Made by a program: the position numbers and the translations under genes. The notes beneath the pieces are model-generated. The model ran no database searches. It saw nothing but the letters and a program-made list of their open reading frames with translations, and was not told the DNA's origin. From contig NZ_CP045720.1 of NCBI RefSeq assembly GCF_009646115.1, positions 248,001-312,000 on the forward strand: a DNA stretch of 64,000 nucleotides, read 5' to 3'. The stretch comes from Pantoea eucalypti (GTDB lineage Bacteria > Pseudomonadota > Gammaproteobacteria > Enterobacterales > Enterobacteriaceae). Position 1 is the first letter of the stretch. Each line of letters opens with the position of its first letter. Positions 16,554 to 26,662 of this stretch are shown here, piece by piece.

Positions 16554-16580
16554 CCATTTTTACACTATTTTTACGCCCGC
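16554..16580 (+). promoter_or_regulatory. KdpE-type operator of the kdpFABC promoter
   Basis: The stretch ATTTTTACAC-TATTTTTACG followed by CCCGCCCG is nearly the same as the KdpE-binding region of the E. coli kdpFABC promoter as I remember it (two T-rich half sites before CCCGCCCG). It lies about 75-100 bases before kdpF. This implies K+ limitation control by KdpD/KdpE although kdpE itself is not in the window. Confidence 0.7.
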
Positions 16581-16654
16581 CCGCTGCATTTTAACCCCGT
16601 CTTTATACGCCTCCGCGCAAGCTAAGCCATAAATCCAATCCTCTGGAGGTTCCT

Positions 16655-16744
16655 GTGAGCGTGGGCGTAATAACCGGCATTGTGCTGGTGGTGTTGTTAC
16701 TGGGCTATCTGATCTATGCCCTGTTAAATGCGGAGGCCTTCTGA
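16655..16744 (+). CDS. kdpF: KdpF, small membrane subunit of the Kdp potassium pump
   Basis: A 29-residue single-span peptide that stabilises the KdpABC complex in the inner membrane. GTG 16655 follows TGGAGG by about seven bases. The sequence [18 protein letters not shown] ends in NAEAF and matches E. coli KdpF nearly residue for residue, including length. Its stop codon TGA overlaps the ATG of kdpA. Easily missed because of its size and GTG start. Confidence 0.93.
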   Translation: MSVGVITGIVLVVLLLGYLIYALLNAEAF

Positions 16745-18432
16745 TGGCGGCCAATGCTTTTTTACTCATCGCATTTTATCTGGTGCTGCTGATGGTACTG
16801 GCGCAGCCGCTCGGACGGGGTCTGGCCTCGTTAGTGGCGGACAAGCCGGTGTTTACCCGCCTGGAAACGCCACTGTGGCGACTGCTGGGCGCGCAGGCGT
16901 CGGACATGCGCTGGCCGCACTACCTGCTGGCGATTCTGCTGTTCAACGCGCTGGGTTTCGTGGTGCTGCTGGCTATGCTGCTGCTGCAGGGCTCGCTGCC
17001 GCTGAATCCTCAGCAGCTGCCTGGCCTGAGCTGGCATCTGGCGCTGAACACTGCCGTGAGCTTCGTGACCAACACCAACTGGCAGGCTTACAGTGGCGAA
17101 AGCACCCTGAGCTATTTCAGTCAGATGGTGGGCCTGACGGTGCAGAACTTCCTCTCTGCCGCGACCGGTATCGCCGTGGCCTTTGCGCTGATCCGTGGCT
17201 TCGCCAATCGCAGCTCTGCGACCCTGGGTAACGCCTGGCGCGATCTGACCCGCATCACGCTCTACGTCTTACTGCCGATCAGCCTGCTGATGGCGCTGTT
17301 TTTTGTCAGTCAGGGCAGCATCCAGAACTTCTCGCCTTATCACAGCTTCTCCACGCTGGAAGGCGTGCAGCAGACGCTGTCGATGGGACCGGTGGCGTCG
17401 CAGGAAGCGATCAAAATGCTGGGCACCAACGGCGGTGGCTTCTTTAACGCCAACTCCTCCCATCCGTTTGAGAACCCGACGGTGCTGACGAATCTGGTGC
17501 AGATGCTGAGCATCTTCCTGATCCCGGCAGCGCTCTGCTTCGCATTTGGCGAAAGCGTGCGTGACCGTCGTCAGGGCCACATGCTGCTGTGGGCGATGAC
17601 GCTGATGTTTGTGGCGGCGGTATCGGTCGTGATGTGGGCCGAGCTGCAGGGCAACCCGCACTTCCTCCAGCTGGGTGCCGACAGCGCCATCAACATGGAA
17701 GGTAAAGAGACACGCTTTGGCATCCTTAACAGCAGCCTGTTCGCGGTCATTACCACTTCTGCCTCCTGCGGTGCGGTGAATGCCATGCATGACTCCTTTA
17801 CCGCGCTGGGCGGCATGGTGCCGATGTGGCTGATGCAGCTGGGCGAGGTGGTATTTGGCGGTGTTGGTGCCGGCCTCTACGGCATGCTGCTGTTTGTACT
17901 GCTGGCGGTCTTTATTGCCGGACTGATGATTGGCCGTACCCCGGAGTTCCTGGGTAAAAAAGTCGATGTGTGGGAAATGAAAATGACCGCACTGGCGATT
18001 CTGGTTACCCCGGCGCTGGTGCTGATTGGCACTGCACTGGCGATGATGACCGACGCCGGGCGCAGCGCGATGGCAAACCCGGGCATCCACGGCTTCAGTG
18101 AAGTGCTCTATGCGGTCTCTTCGGCTTCCAATAACAACGGCAGTGCCTTTGCCGGACTGAGTGCCAACACGCCGTTCTGGAACCTGTTACTGGCTGTCTG
18201 CATGCTGCTGGGTCGCTTCGGCATCATCATTCCGGTGATGGCAATCGCCGGTGCGATGGCGGTGAAAAAAGTGCAGCCGGTGGGTAACGGCACGCTGCCA
18301 ACCCACGGTCCGCTGTTTATTGCACTGCTGATCGGCACGGTGCTGCTGGTGGGTGCACTGACCTTTATTCCTGCTCTGGCGCTGGGCCCGGTGGCTGAGC
18401 ATCTGCAACTTGTTCAGGGACAATCCTCATGA
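16744..18432 (+). CDS. kdpA: Potassium-transporting ATPase, K+-channel subunit KdpA
   Basis: Inner-membrane subunit that selects and binds K+ in the high-affinity Kdp P-type ATPase. 562 residues, close to E. coli KdpA (557). The four pore-loop selectivity regions are intact: [30 protein letters not shown] and [10 protein letters not shown]. Strongly hydrophobic with about ten membrane segments, ending in [17 protein letters not shown]. Starts in the kdpF stop (TGATG) and overlaps kdpB by 4 bases, showing tight operon coupling. Confidence 0.97.
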   Translation: MAANAFLLIAFYLVLLMVLAQPLGRGLASLVADKPVFTRLETPLWRLLGAQASDMRWPHYLLAILLFNALGFVVLLAMLLLQGSLPLNPQQLPGLSWHLALNTAVSFVTNTNWQAYSGESTLSYFSQMVGLTVQNFLSAATGIAVAFALIRGFANRSSATLGNAWRDLTRITLYVLLPISLLMALFFVSQGSIQNFSPYHSFSTLEGVQQTLSMGPVASQEAIKMLGTNGGGFFNANSSHPFENPTVLTNLVQMLSIFLIPAALCFAFGESVRDRRQGHMLLWAMTLMFVAAVSVVMWAELQGNPHFLQLGADSAINMEGKETRFGILNSSLFAVITTSASCGAVNAMHDSFTALGGMVPMWLMQLGEVVFGGVGAGLYGMLLFVLLAVFIAGLMIGRTPEFLGKKVDVWEMKMTALAILVTPALVLIGTALAMMTDAGRSAMANPGIHGFSEVLYAVSSASNNNGSAFAGLSANTPFWNLLLAVCMLLGRFGIIIPVMAIAGAMAVKKVQPVGNGTLPTHGPLFIALLIGTVLLVGALTFIPALALGPVAEHLQLVQGQSS

Positions 18433-20477
18433 GTCGTCAACAACAGGCGTTATTTGACGCAGCCCTGCTGCGTACCTCGGCCTGGGATGCGGTAAAAAAG
18501 CTCGATCCCCGGGTGCAGTTCCGTAACCCGGTGATGTTTGTGGTCTACCTCGGCAGCATCCTGACCACGCTGCTGGCGCTGGCCATGCTGACCGGACGCA
18601 TCAGCGGCAGCGCCAGCTTTACCGGATCGATTGCGGTCTGGCTCTGGTTCACCGTGCTGTTCGCCAACCTGGCGGAGGCACTGGCAGAAGGGCGCAGTAA
18701 GGCCCAGGCAAGCAGCCTGAAAGGCGTCAAAAAGACCAGCTTTGCCAAAAAACTCTCAGCGGCGCGCTATGGTGCCGAGTGGCAGCAGGTCAGTGCCGAT
18801 GCGCTGCGCAAAGGCGATGCGGTGCTGGTAGAAGCGGGCGATATCATTCCCTGTGACGGTGAAGTGATGGAGGGCGGTGCCTCAGTGGATGAGAGCGCCA
18901 TTACCGGTGAATCTGCACCGGTTATTCGTGAGTCAGGGGGTGACTTTGCTTCCGTGACGGGCGGTACGCGTATTCTCTCTGACTGGCTGGTGATCACCTG
19001 TAGCGCCAACCCGGGCGAAACCTTCCTTGACCGGATGATCGCCATGGTGGAAGGCGCAAAACGCCGCAAAACGCCAAATGAGATCGCCCTGACCATCCTG
19101 CTGGTATCACTGACCATCGTGTTCCTGCTGGCGACCGTGACGCTCTGGCCGTTCTCGGCATGGGGCGGCACACCGGTCAGCGTCACGGTACTGGTGGCAC
19201 TGCTGGTCTGTCTGATCCCGACCACTATCGGCGGCCTGCTGTCGGCGATTGGCGTGGCGGGGATGAGCCGGATGCTGGGTGCAAACGTCATCGCGACCAG
19301 CGGTCGTGCGGTGGAAGCCGCAGGGGATGTGGATGTGCTGATGCTGGACAAAACCGGCACCATCACGCTGGGTAACCGTCAGGCGACCCAGTTCCTGCCC
19401 GCGCCAGGCGTCAGCGAAGAGCAGCTGGCGGACGCCGCGCAGCTCGCCTCGCTGGCCGATGAGACGCCGGAAGGCCGCAGCATCGTGGTACTGGCGAAAC
19501 AGCGATTTAACCTGCGTGAACGCGATCTCAGCAGCATGGACGCCAGCTTTATTCCGTTCTCAGCCCAGACCCGCATGAGTGGCGTGAATGTGCAGGACCG
19601 GCTGATCCGCAAAGGTGCGGTCGATGCGGTACGTCGCCATATCGAAGCGAACCATGGCCGTTTCCCTGCGGAAGTGAATGCGCAGGTGGAAGAGGTAGCA
19701 CGCAGTGGCGGTACGCCGCTGGTGGTGTCAGAGGGCGCGAACGTGCTGGGCGTGGTGGCGCTGAAAGATATCGTGAAAGGCGGCATCAAAGAGCGTTTTG
19801 CCGAGCTGCGCAAAATGGGTATCAAAACGGTGATGATCACCGGTGATAACCCGCTGACCGCCGCAGCGATTGCCGCAGAAGCGGGCGTGGATGACTTCCT
19901 GTCAGAGGCCACACCAGAAGCCAAACTGGCGCTGATCCGCCAGTATCAGGCCGAAGGCCGTTTAGTGGCGATGACCGGCGACGGCACCAACGATGCACCA
20001 GCACTGGCGCAGGCGGATGTGGCGGTGGCGATGAACTCCGGGACCCAGGCGGCGAAAGAGGCGGGCAACATGGTCGACCTCGACTCTAACCCGACCAAGC
20101 TGCTGGAAGTGGTGCACATCGGTAAACAGATGCTGATGACGCGCGGTTCGCTGACCACCTTCAGTATTGCCAACGACGTGGCGAAATATTTCGCCATTAT
20201 CCCGGCGGCGTTTGCGGCGACCTATCCGCAGCTCAACATGCTTAACGTGATGCAGCTGCACTCGCCCGCCAGCGCAATCCTGTCGGCGGTGATCTTTAAC
20301 GCCCTGGTGATTGTCTTCCTGATCCCGCTGGCCCTGAAAGGCGTCAGCTACCGCCCACTGAGCGCCGCTGCGCTGCTGCGCCGCAACCTGCTGATTTATG
20401 GTCTGGGTGGCCTGCTGGTGCCGTTTGTCGGCATCAAAGCGATCGATCTGCTGTTAGTGTTTTCAGGCATGGCCTGA
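18429..20477 (+). CDS. kdpB: Potassium-transporting P-type ATPase catalytic subunit KdpB
   Basis: Catalytic subunit that hydrolyses ATP to drive K+ uptake through KdpA. 682 residues, the same as E. coli. The phosphorylated aspartate is Asp307 in DKTGT. The actuator loop has TGES, the nucleotide domain has the usual KGA segment, and the hinge has [16 protein letters not shown]. The N-terminal half has the [12 protein letters not shown] ion-path motif. ATG overlaps the kdpA stop by 4 bases; kdpC follows after 10 bases. Confidence 0.97.
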   Translation: MSRQQQALFDAALLRTSAWDAVKKLDPRVQFRNPVMFVVYLGSILTTLLALAMLTGRISGSASFTGSIAVWLWFTVLFANLAEALAEGRSKAQASSLKGVKKTSFAKKLSAARYGAEWQQVSADALRKGDAVLVEAGDIIPCDGEVMEGGASVDESAITGESAPVIRESGGDFASVTGGTRILSDWLVITCSANPGETFLDRMIAMVEGAKRRKTPNEIALTILLVSLTIVFLLATVTLWPFSAWGGTPVSVTVLVALLVCLIPTTIGGLLSAIGVAGMSRMLGANVIATSGRAVEAAGDVDVLMLDKTGTITLGNRQATQFLPAPGVSEEQLADAAQLASLADETPEGRSIVVLAKQRFNLRERDLSSMDASFIPFSAQTRMSGVNVQDRLIRKGAVDAVRRHIEANHGRFPAEVNAQVEEVARSGGTPLVVSEGANVLGVVALKDIVKGGIKERFAELRKMGIKTVMITGDNPLTAAAIAAEAGVDDFLSEATPEAKLALIRQYQAEGRLVAMTGDGTNDAPALAQADVAVAMNSGTQAAKEAGNMVDLDSNPTKLLEVVHIGKQMLMTRGSLTTFSIANDVAKYFAIIPAAFAATYPQLNMLNVMQLHSPASAILSAVIFNALVIVFLIPLALKGVSYRPLSAAALLRRNLLIYGLGGLLVPFVGIKAIDLLLVFSGMA

Positions 20478-20487
20478 GGAGAGAAAA

Positions 20488-21054
20488 ATGAGTCAGTTAC
20501 GTCCGGCAATTTTACTGTTGTTGCTGCTTACGCTTGTCACCGGCGTGGTTTATCCTTTGCTTACTACTGGTCTGGCGCAATGGCTGTTTCCGTCCCAGTC
20601 CAGCGGCTCGCTACTGGAGGAAGATGGCGTGGCGCGCGGGTCAGCACTGATTGGCCAGAATTTTACCCAGCCCAACTATTTCTGGGGCCGCCCTTCAGCC
20701 ACAGGCGATAAACCCTATAACCCGCTCTCCTCAGGCGGCAGCAACCTGGCCGCCAGCAATCCGGCGCTGGATAAAGCGGTAGCCGATCGCGTCGCTGCGC
20801 TGCGGGCCGCGAACCCGCAGGCACCGGCTGCCGTGCCGGTCGAGCTGGTCACTGCCTCAGCCAGCGGGCTGGACCCGGATATTTCGCCGGAGGCCGCGCG
20901 CTGGCAGGCGCCGCGTGTCGCCGCCAGCCGCAAAGTGCCGGTGGCGCAGGTCGAGGCGCTGATTGAAAAGATGACGCATCGTCAACTGATGCCATTCCTC
21001 GGCACACCGACGATCAACGTGTTGCAGCTGAATATGGCGCTCAACGAACTGTAA
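20488..21054 (+). CDS. kdpC: Potassium-transporting ATPase subunit KdpC
   Basis: Single-span inner-membrane subunit with a periplasmic domain, needed for assembly and ATP affinity of the Kdp pump. 188 residues, with an N-terminal membrane helix ([18 protein letters not shown]), then the conserved [32 protein letters not shown] and the C-terminal [23 protein letters not shown] precedes the ATG. Followed by kdpD after 16 bases. Confidence 0.96.
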   Translation: MSQLRPAILLLLLLTLVTGVVYPLLTTGLAQWLFPSQSSGSLLEEDGVARGSALIGQNFTQPNYFWGRPSATGDKPYNPLSSGGSNLAASNPALDKAVADRVAALRAANPQAPAAVPVELVTASASGLDPDISPEAARWQAPRVAASRKVPVAQVEALIEKMTHRQLMPFLGTPTINVLQLNMALNEL

Positions 21055-21070
21055 TGGTGTTAAGGAAGCG

Positions 21071-23746
21071 ATGAACCACGAACCCCAGCGTCCCGATCCC
21101 GACGCGCTGCTGCAGGCTAATCGCGAAACGCATCGCGGACAGCTGAAAATTTACTTTGGTGCCTGTGCTGGCGTGGGCAAAACCTACGCCATGCTGCAGG
21201 AGGCACAGCGGCTGCGTGCGCAGGGTCTGGATGTGCTGATCGGCGTGGTAGAGACCCACGAACGGCCGGAAACCGCACAGCTGCTGACAGGATTAACCCT
21301 GCTGCCGCGTCGCGCCACCGGCCGTTCGCGTCATGCAGAGTTTGATCTCGATGCCGCGCTGGCCCGCCATCCTGCCGTCATCCTGATGGATGAGCTGGCG
21401 CACACCAACGTTAAGGGCTCGCGCCATCCCAAGCGCTGGCAGGATATTGAGGAGCTGCTGGAAGCGGGCATCGACGTCCTGACCACCGTCAACGTGCAGC
21501 ATCTTGAGAGCCTCAACGATGTGGTCGGCGGCGTCACCGGCATTCAGGTGCGCGAAACCGTGCCCGATCCCTTTTTTGACAGTGCCGACGAAGTGGTGCT
21601 GGTCGATCTGCCGCCTGACGATCTGCGCCAGCGATTGAAAGAGGGCAAAGTTTATATTGGCGATCGTGCTGAGCGCGCCATCGAAAACTTTTTCCGTAAA
21701 GGTAATCTCTTCGCCCTGCGTGAGCTGGCGCTGCGCCGCACCGCCGATCGGGTAGACGATCAGATGCGCGCCTGGCGCGATCAGCAGGGACGGGAGCGCG
21801 TCTGGCACACCCGCGACGCTATTCTGCTCTGTATTGGCGACGACAGCGGCAGTGAAAAGCTGGTGCGCACCGCAGCCCGCCTGGCGGCGCGACTGGGCAG
21901 CGAATGGCACGCGGTCTATGTTGAAACGCCCCGGCTCAACCGGCTGCCGGAAGCACGGCGACGGGCCATCCTGCGCACATTACAGCTGGCACAGGAGCTG
22001 GGCGCGGAAACCGCCACCCTTTCTGAACCGGATGAAGCGGAAGCGGTGCTGGGTTATGCCCGCGAACACAATCTGGGCAAAATCGTCACGGGCCGTCGCC
22101 CACTCCGGCGCTGGCGGCGTGACAGTTTTGCTGAACGACTGGGCCAGCTTGGCCCGGATCTCGATTTGCTGGTCGTGGCGCTGGATGAGCCACTGAAAGA
22201 TGCGCCGCATCCGCTGCCGGATGGTCGTGTTAACAGCGAAAAATGGCGCATTCAGCTGCGCGGCGTGATGATGGCGCTGGTGCTCTGCATCCTGGTGACC
22301 GCAGCCGGGCAATCGGTGCTGATCAATTTCGATCCCGCCAACTGCGTGATGATCTACCTGCTGGCGGTGGTGATCGTGGCACTACGCTATGGCCGCTGGC
22401 CGTCGGTGATCGCCACGGTGATAAATATCTTCGCCTTCGACCTCTTCTTTGTGGCCCCCACCGGCACGGTGGCGGTCTCCGACCTGCAATACCTGGTGAC
22501 CTTTGGCGTGATGCTGGCGGTCGGCGTGATTGTCGGGAATCTTACGGCAGGCGTGCGCTATCAGGCGCGGGTGGCGCGCTACCGCGAGCAGCGGGCGCGT
22601 CAGCTCTATGAGATGGCGAAATCGCTGGGCAGTGCGTTGACACCGCAGGATATCGCCGCCACCAGCCAGCGTGTGCTCGACGCCACGCTACAGGCGCGCT
22701 GCCTGCTGCTGCTGCCCGATGAGCAGGGCGAGCTGAAAGCGGTGGGCGATGCGTTACCGGCCAGCGAGCCGGATCGCGCGATTGCTAAATGGAGTTACAG
22801 CAAAGGCCAGCCTGCAGGCGCGGGCACCGATACCTTACCGGCAGTGCCTTATCAGATCCTGCCGCTGAAAAGCGGCGCGCAGTGCCGGGGATTACTGGTG
22901 GTGGAGCCGCAGAACCTGCGTCAGCTGATGATTCCTGAGCAGCAGCGGCTGGTGGAAACCTTTACGGTGCTGATCGCCAATGCCCTGGAGCGGATGGCGC
23001 TGTCTCACAGCGAGGCAGCGTCCCGTCTCTCAGCGGAGCGTGAACAGCTGCGCAATGCGTTGCTGTCGGCGCTGTCACACGACCTGCGCACCCCGCTGAC
23101 CGTACTGTTTGGTCAGGCAGAAATGCTGATGCTTGACCTGGCCAGTGACAACTCAAAATATGTGCCGCAGGCCAGCCAGATTCGCGAGCAGACGCTCAGC
23201 ACCATCCGGCTGGTGAGCAACATGCTGGATATGGCGCGCATTCAGTCGGGCGGCCTCAATCTGCGGGAAGAGTGGCTGGCGCTGGAAGAGGTGATTGGTG
23301 GGGCATTGAGCAGCATGGCACCCTCGCTCAAGGGGCATGAGGTCCAGCTCGACCTGCCGGATGACATCGTGCTGATCAAAGGGGACAGCACGCTGCTGGA
23401 GCGGGTTTTCACTAACCTGATAGAGAACAGCCTGAAGTATGCCGGTAATAGCGCGCCACGCGGCATCCGCGCCTGGCGTGCAGCATCACGACTGGAAATT
23501 GCGGTCTGGGATGGCGGACCCGGCATTGCCGAAGAGGATTTAACCCGGATATTCGATAAGTTCTGGCGCGGCAATAAAGAGTCGGCGGTGCCGGGCGTCG
23601 GGCTGGGTCTGGCGATCTGTAAAACCATTATCGAAAGCCATGGCGGCCAGATCTGGGCCGAAAACCGGCCCGAAGGTGGCGCGGCATTTCGTCTCTCGCT
23701 GCCGCTGCCGCCCGCCCCTGAAATTTCTGACGAAGGGCTGAAATAA
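21071..23746 (+). CDS. kdpD: Sensor histidine kinase KdpD
   Basis: Membrane sensor kinase for K+ limitation and turgor, 891 residues (E. coli 894). Domains in order: the cytoplasmic KdpD domain with Walker A GACAGVGKTYAML at about 30-42, a Usp domain (about 250-370), four close membrane helices (about 400-500), a GAF-like domain, a dimerisation domain with the phospho-accepting His670 (ALSHDLRTPLT), and an ATPase domain ending in GVGLGLAICKTII. The reading frame is intact. The usual partner kdpE, which overlaps kdpD in E. coli, is absent: after the stop there are only 54 bases to yqhA. Confidence 0.96.
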   Translation: MNHEPQRPDPDALLQANRETHRGQLKIYFGACAGVGKTYAMLQEAQRLRAQGLDVLIGVVETHERPETAQLLTGLTLLPRRATGRSRHAEFDLDAALARHPAVILMDELAHTNVKGSRHPKRWQDIEELLEAGIDVLTTVNVQHLESLNDVVGGVTGIQVRETVPDPFFDSADEVVLVDLPPDDLRQRLKEGKVYIGDRAERAIENFFRKGNLFALRELALRRTADRVDDQMRAWRDQQGRERVWHTRDAILLCIGDDSGSEKLVRTAARLAARLGSEWHAVYVETPRLNRLPEARRRAILRTLQLAQELGAETATLSEPDEAEAVLGYAREHNLGKIVTGRRPLRRWRRDSFAERLGQLGPDLDLLVVALDEPLKDAPHPLPDGRVNSEKWRIQLRGVMMALVLCILVTAAGQSVLINFDPANCVMIYLLAVVIVALRYGRWPSVIATVINIFAFDLFFVAPTGTVAVSDLQYLVTFGVMLAVGVIVGNLTAGVRYQARVARYREQRARQLYEMAKSLGSALTPQDIAATSQRVLDATLQARCLLLLPDEQGELKAVGDALPASEPDRAIAKWSYSKGQPAGAGTDTLPAVPYQILPLKSGAQCRGLLVVEPQNLRQLMIPEQQRLVETFTVLIANALERMALSHSEAASRLSAEREQLRNALLSALSHDLRTPLTVLFGQAEMLMLDLASDNSKYVPQASQIREQTLSTIRLVSNMLDMARIQSGGLNLREEWLALEEVIGGALSSMAPSLKGHEVQLDLPDDIVLIKGDSTLLERVFTNLIENSLKYAGNSAPRGIRAWRAASRLEIAVWDGGPGIAEEDLTRIFDKFWRGNKESAVPGVGLGLAICKTIIESHGGQIWAENRPEGGAAFRLSLPLPPAPEISDEGLK

Positions 23747-23800
23747 CTTCACAGTGGATCAGTTATACTGCCGGTCCTGTTTGATTATTCGTGGGATTGT

Positions 23801-24298
23801 ATGGAACGTTTTACCGAAAACCTGATGTATGCATCGCGCTGGTTGCTGGCTCCGGTTTACATTGGACTTTCGCTGGGATTACTGGCGCTGACCATTAAAT
23901 TTTTCCAGGAAATTTTCCACCTGCTGCCCAACATTTTCAGCATTGCGGAAAACGATCTGATTCTTCTGCTGCTCTCACTGGTGGATATGACGCTGGTTGG
24001 CGGCCTGCTGGTGATGGTAATGCTGTCGGGTTATGAGAACTTCATCTCTAAACTCGACATCGACGAAGACAAAGAGAAGCTGAGCTGGCTGGGCAAGATG
24101 GACTCCGGCTCGCTGAAAAACAAAGTCGCTGCCTCCATCGTTGCCATCTCGTCGATTCACCTGCTGCGGGTGTTCATGGAAGCGCGTAATGTCGAAAACG
24201 ACAAACTCATGTGGTACGTGATTATCCACCTGACCTTTGTGCTCTCTGCCTTTGTGATGGGCTGGCTGGACAAAATGTCGCGCTACGATAAAAAGTAA
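23801..24298 (+). CDS. yqhA: UPF0114 family membrane protein YqhA
   Basis: Inner-membrane protein of 165 residues with four membrane segments and no proven function. [39 protein letters not shown] and [20 protein letters not shown] match E. coli YqhA (164 residues) almost throughout, so the identity is firm. It stands 54 bases after kdpD on the same strand; a TATACT at 23764 could be its own -10 element. In E. coli it is not next to kdp, so the neighbourhood has been rearranged. Confidence 0.95.
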   Translation: MERFTENLMYASRWLLAPVYIGLSLGLLALTIKFFQEIFHLLPNIFSIAENDLILLLLSLVDMTLVGGLLVMVMLSGYENFISKLDIDEDKEKLSWLGKMDSGSLKNKVAASIVAISSIHLLRVFMEARNVENDKLMWYVIIHLTFVLSAFVMGWLDKMSRYDKK

Positions 24299-24312
24299 AA
24301 TATCCCCCTGGT

Positions 24313-24330
24313 GGCCCGCTGACGCGGGCC
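24313..24330. terminator. Stem-loop between yqhA and the LysR gene
   Basis: GGCCCGC (24313-24319) and GCGGGCC (24324-24330) pair perfectly around TGAC between two convergent genes. A T-rich tail is weak (TCTGCGTT), so termination strength is uncertain. Confidence 0.5.
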
Positions 24331-24336
24331 TCTGCG

Positions 24337-25305
24337 TTATCCTTTCCGATCTGTTTTCCCTGAACGACCTGCTGGCTGCGACGCCGGACGCGTGCCCGCC
24401 AGTTGCGGCATCACCTCTTTAATCATCGCAAAAAAGTGTTGCAGCCTGGCCGGGTAGTAACTCGCCCAGGGATAAGTCAGCCACACCGGCAGCGGTGGTG
24501 CCTGCCACGCAGGCACCAGCTGAACCAGGTCGCCATCGGCTAAATCTTCCTGTACCGCCCAGGAGGAGACAATTGCCGCACCCATGCCCGCCAGCGCCGC
24601 TTTGCGCACCGCATATAAACTGTCACTGCTCAGCCGTGGCGTAATCGCCAGATTCACCGGCTGGCCATCGTCAATCTTTTGCAATGCCACTTCGTTACGG
24701 TAAAAACTGGTGAGGGCCAGCCATGGCAGATCACGCAGCTGTTCAATCTGCGCTATGGGCGGATACTGTGCCAGCAGGTGCGGGGCCGCCACCACAATGC
24801 GCGGCACTTCGGCCAGCAGAACCGCCACCACCGAGGGATCGGTTGGCGCACCGACCTGAATGGCGCAGTCGACATTCTCGGCCATAAAGTCGGGCGTGCG
24901 ATCGTTCAGCATCCACTCAATATTGAGCCGGGGATAGCGATGCAGATAGTCCACCAGTGGGGCGATCAGCTGATCCTGGCCAAAGGCGTGCGGGGCACGA
25001 ACCCGCAGTGTACCGACCGGATCGGCACTGGCGCCGGTCAGCTCATCTTCCAGCGTATGCCAGGTCGCCAGCAACTGCCGTGCCTGGGCGTAGCAGCGTT
25101 CACCATCATCGGTGAGTTTCAGCGCATGCGTGGTGCGCAGGATCAGCTTCAGCCCCAGCCGCTGCTCAAGGGTCTGCAGCCGACGACTGACGGTAGGTTG
25201 TGTCGTACCCAGCTGGGCCGCGGCGGCCGATAAGCTGCCACTCTCGACGATACGGATAAAGGTCTGCATCAGGTCGATGCGATCGCTACTGTTAGGATTG
25301 TTCAT
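24337..25305 (-). CDS. LysR-family transcriptional regulator
   Basis: Transcription factor of 322 residues with an N-terminal helix-turn-helix (GSLSAAAAQLGTTQPTVSRR, LEQRLGLKLILRTTHAL) and a LysR substrate domain (GTLRVRAPHAFGQDQLI onward). I prefer ATG 25305 over an in-frame GTG at 25314. It is divergent from the MFS exporter gene at 25399 with a 93-base gap, the classic layout for a LysR regulator controlling its neighbour, probably a drug or metabolite efflux pump. The C-terminus is Ser/Arg/Lys-rich and longer than usual. Effector unknown. Confidence 0.87.
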   Translation of the reverse strand: MNNPNSSDRIDLMQTFIRIVESGSLSAAAAQLGTTQPTVSRRLQTLEQRLGLKLILRTTHALKLTDDGERCYAQARQLLATWHTLEDELTGASADPVGTLRVRAPHAFGQDQLIAPLVDYLHRYPRLNIEWMLNDRTPDFMAENVDCAIQVGAPTDPSVVAVLLAEVPRIVVAAPHLLAQYPPIAQIEQLRDLPWLALTSFYRNEVALQKIDDGQPVNLAITPRLSSDSLYAVRKAALAGMGAAIVSSWAVQEDLADGDLVQLVPAWQAPPLPVWLTYPWASYYPARLQHFFAMIKEVMPQLAGTRPASQPAGRSGKTDRKG

Positions 25306-25398
25306 ACGTACCACGCATAACGGTTTTGCCTGATATCAGTCTACCGCGTATAACCGCGATGCGCTTTAATGGTTGTACGAAATGAAGAGGATTACAGC

Positions 25399-26601
25399 AT
25401 GTCAGCCATATCAACCCAGACTCAAAATGAATCGCTCTCCACACCGCTGGTGTTTACCCTGGCCGCGGGTGCCGGACTCAGCGTTGCGTCGATTTACTAC
25501 AGCCAGCCGATGCTGGATATCATCAGCAAACAGTTTAACGCAGGCATTGGCGCAGTCGGTATGGTGCCGATGCTGACCCAGGCGGGCTATGCACTGGGTA
25601 TTCTGCTGCTGGCGCCACTGGGCGATCGTCATGACCGTCGCACCATTATCTTTATCAAGGGCTTACTGCTGGTGGCAGCGCTGCTGCTGTGTGGTTTTTC
25701 CGGTGGGCTCAGCGCGCTGCTGATTGCCAGTTTTATCACCGGCCTGACGGCTACGGTGGCGCAGGATATTGTGCCTGCATCGGCGGCGCTGGCCCCGGAA
25801 CGCAGCCGGGGTAAAACGGTCGGCACGGTGATGACCGGGCTGCTGGTTGGCATCCTCTTGTCGCGGGTGGTCAGTGGGGTGGTGGCGGAGTATTTCGGCT
25901 GGCGCACCATGTATATGATTGCCGCGCTGGCGGTGCTGCTGATTACGCTGACGCTGTGGCGTGTGCTGCCGCGCTTCACACCGGGTACCTCGGTAAGCTA
26001 CCCGCGCCTGCTGCTGTCGCTGGTGCATCTGTGGCGTCACCACCAGACGCTGCGCCGGGCCGCGCTGGCGCAGGGTCTGCTGTCAGTGGCCTTCAGCGCC
26101 TTCTGGTCGACACTGGCGTTAATGCTTAGCGACCGCTTTCATCTGGACAGTGCCGTTGCCGGAGCCTTTGGTTTAGCCGGTGCAGCGGGCGCCATGGCGG
26201 CACCGCTGGCGGGCAGTTTTGCTGACCGCATTGGTCCGGCAAGGGTCACGCAGGCGGGTGCCGCGCTGGTAACGATCTCTTTTGCGCTGATGTTCCTGCT
26301 GCCATTACTGCCCATGCCGGCGCAGCTGGCGCTGATAGTCGTCTGTACTATCGGCTTTGATTTAGGCGTACAGGCCACGCTGGTGGCGCATCAGACGCTG
26401 GTCTACGGCCTGGCCCCGGAAGCACGTAGTCGCCTTAATGCGCTGCTGTTTACCGTGGTGTTTATCGGTATGGCGACCGGTGCGGCGCTGGGCAGTCTGG
26501 CGCTGGCACACTGGGGCTGGAATGGCGTGGTTGCACTCGCCACCATAGCTGGTGCAGCCGCTGTCGCGGTCCGCTTCGCCAGTCGTCACCTGAAAAACTG
26601 A
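25399..26601 (+). CDS. MFS efflux transporter (DHA-type)
   Basis: Inner-membrane carrier of 400 residues with 12 hydrophobic segments. The N-terminal ASIYYSQPMLDIISKQF, the loop LGDRHDRRTII (motif A, G-D-R-x-x-R-R) and the later FADRIGPARV indicate a drug:H+ antiporter-like MFS protein of the YnfM/YgaY kind. ATG 25399 is chosen because GAAGAGG lies eight bases upstream; an in-frame ATG at 25369 has none. Divergent LysR regulator at 24337-25305 is the likely controller. Substrate unknown. Confidence 0.85.
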   Translation: MSAISTQTQNESLSTPLVFTLAAGAGLSVASIYYSQPMLDIISKQFNAGIGAVGMVPMLTQAGYALGILLLAPLGDRHDRRTIIFIKGLLLVAALLLCGFSGGLSALLIASFITGLTATVAQDIVPASAALAPERSRGKTVGTVMTGLLVGILLSRVVSGVVAEYFGWRTMYMIAALAVLLITLTLWRVLPRFTPGTSVSYPRLLLSLVHLWRHHQTLRRAALAQGLLSVAFSAFWSTLALMLSDRFHLDSAVAGAFGLAGAAGAMAAPLAGSFADRIGPARVTQAGAALVTISFALMFLLPLLPMPAQLALIVVCTIGFDLGVQATLVAHQTLVYGLAPEARSRLNALLFTVVFIGMATGAALGSLALAHWGWNGVVALATIAGAAAVAVRFASRHLKN

Positions 26602-26662
26602 CACCTCGCCCGTCAAAAAATGTGCCAGGCTTATTCATAAACCCGAAATATTCTGGAGTGTT

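Noticed and set aside
17269..18090. 273-codon open frame antisense to kdpA
   Set aside because: His/Arg/Gln-rich translation typical of the complement of a G+C-rich gene; kdpA is beyond doubt.
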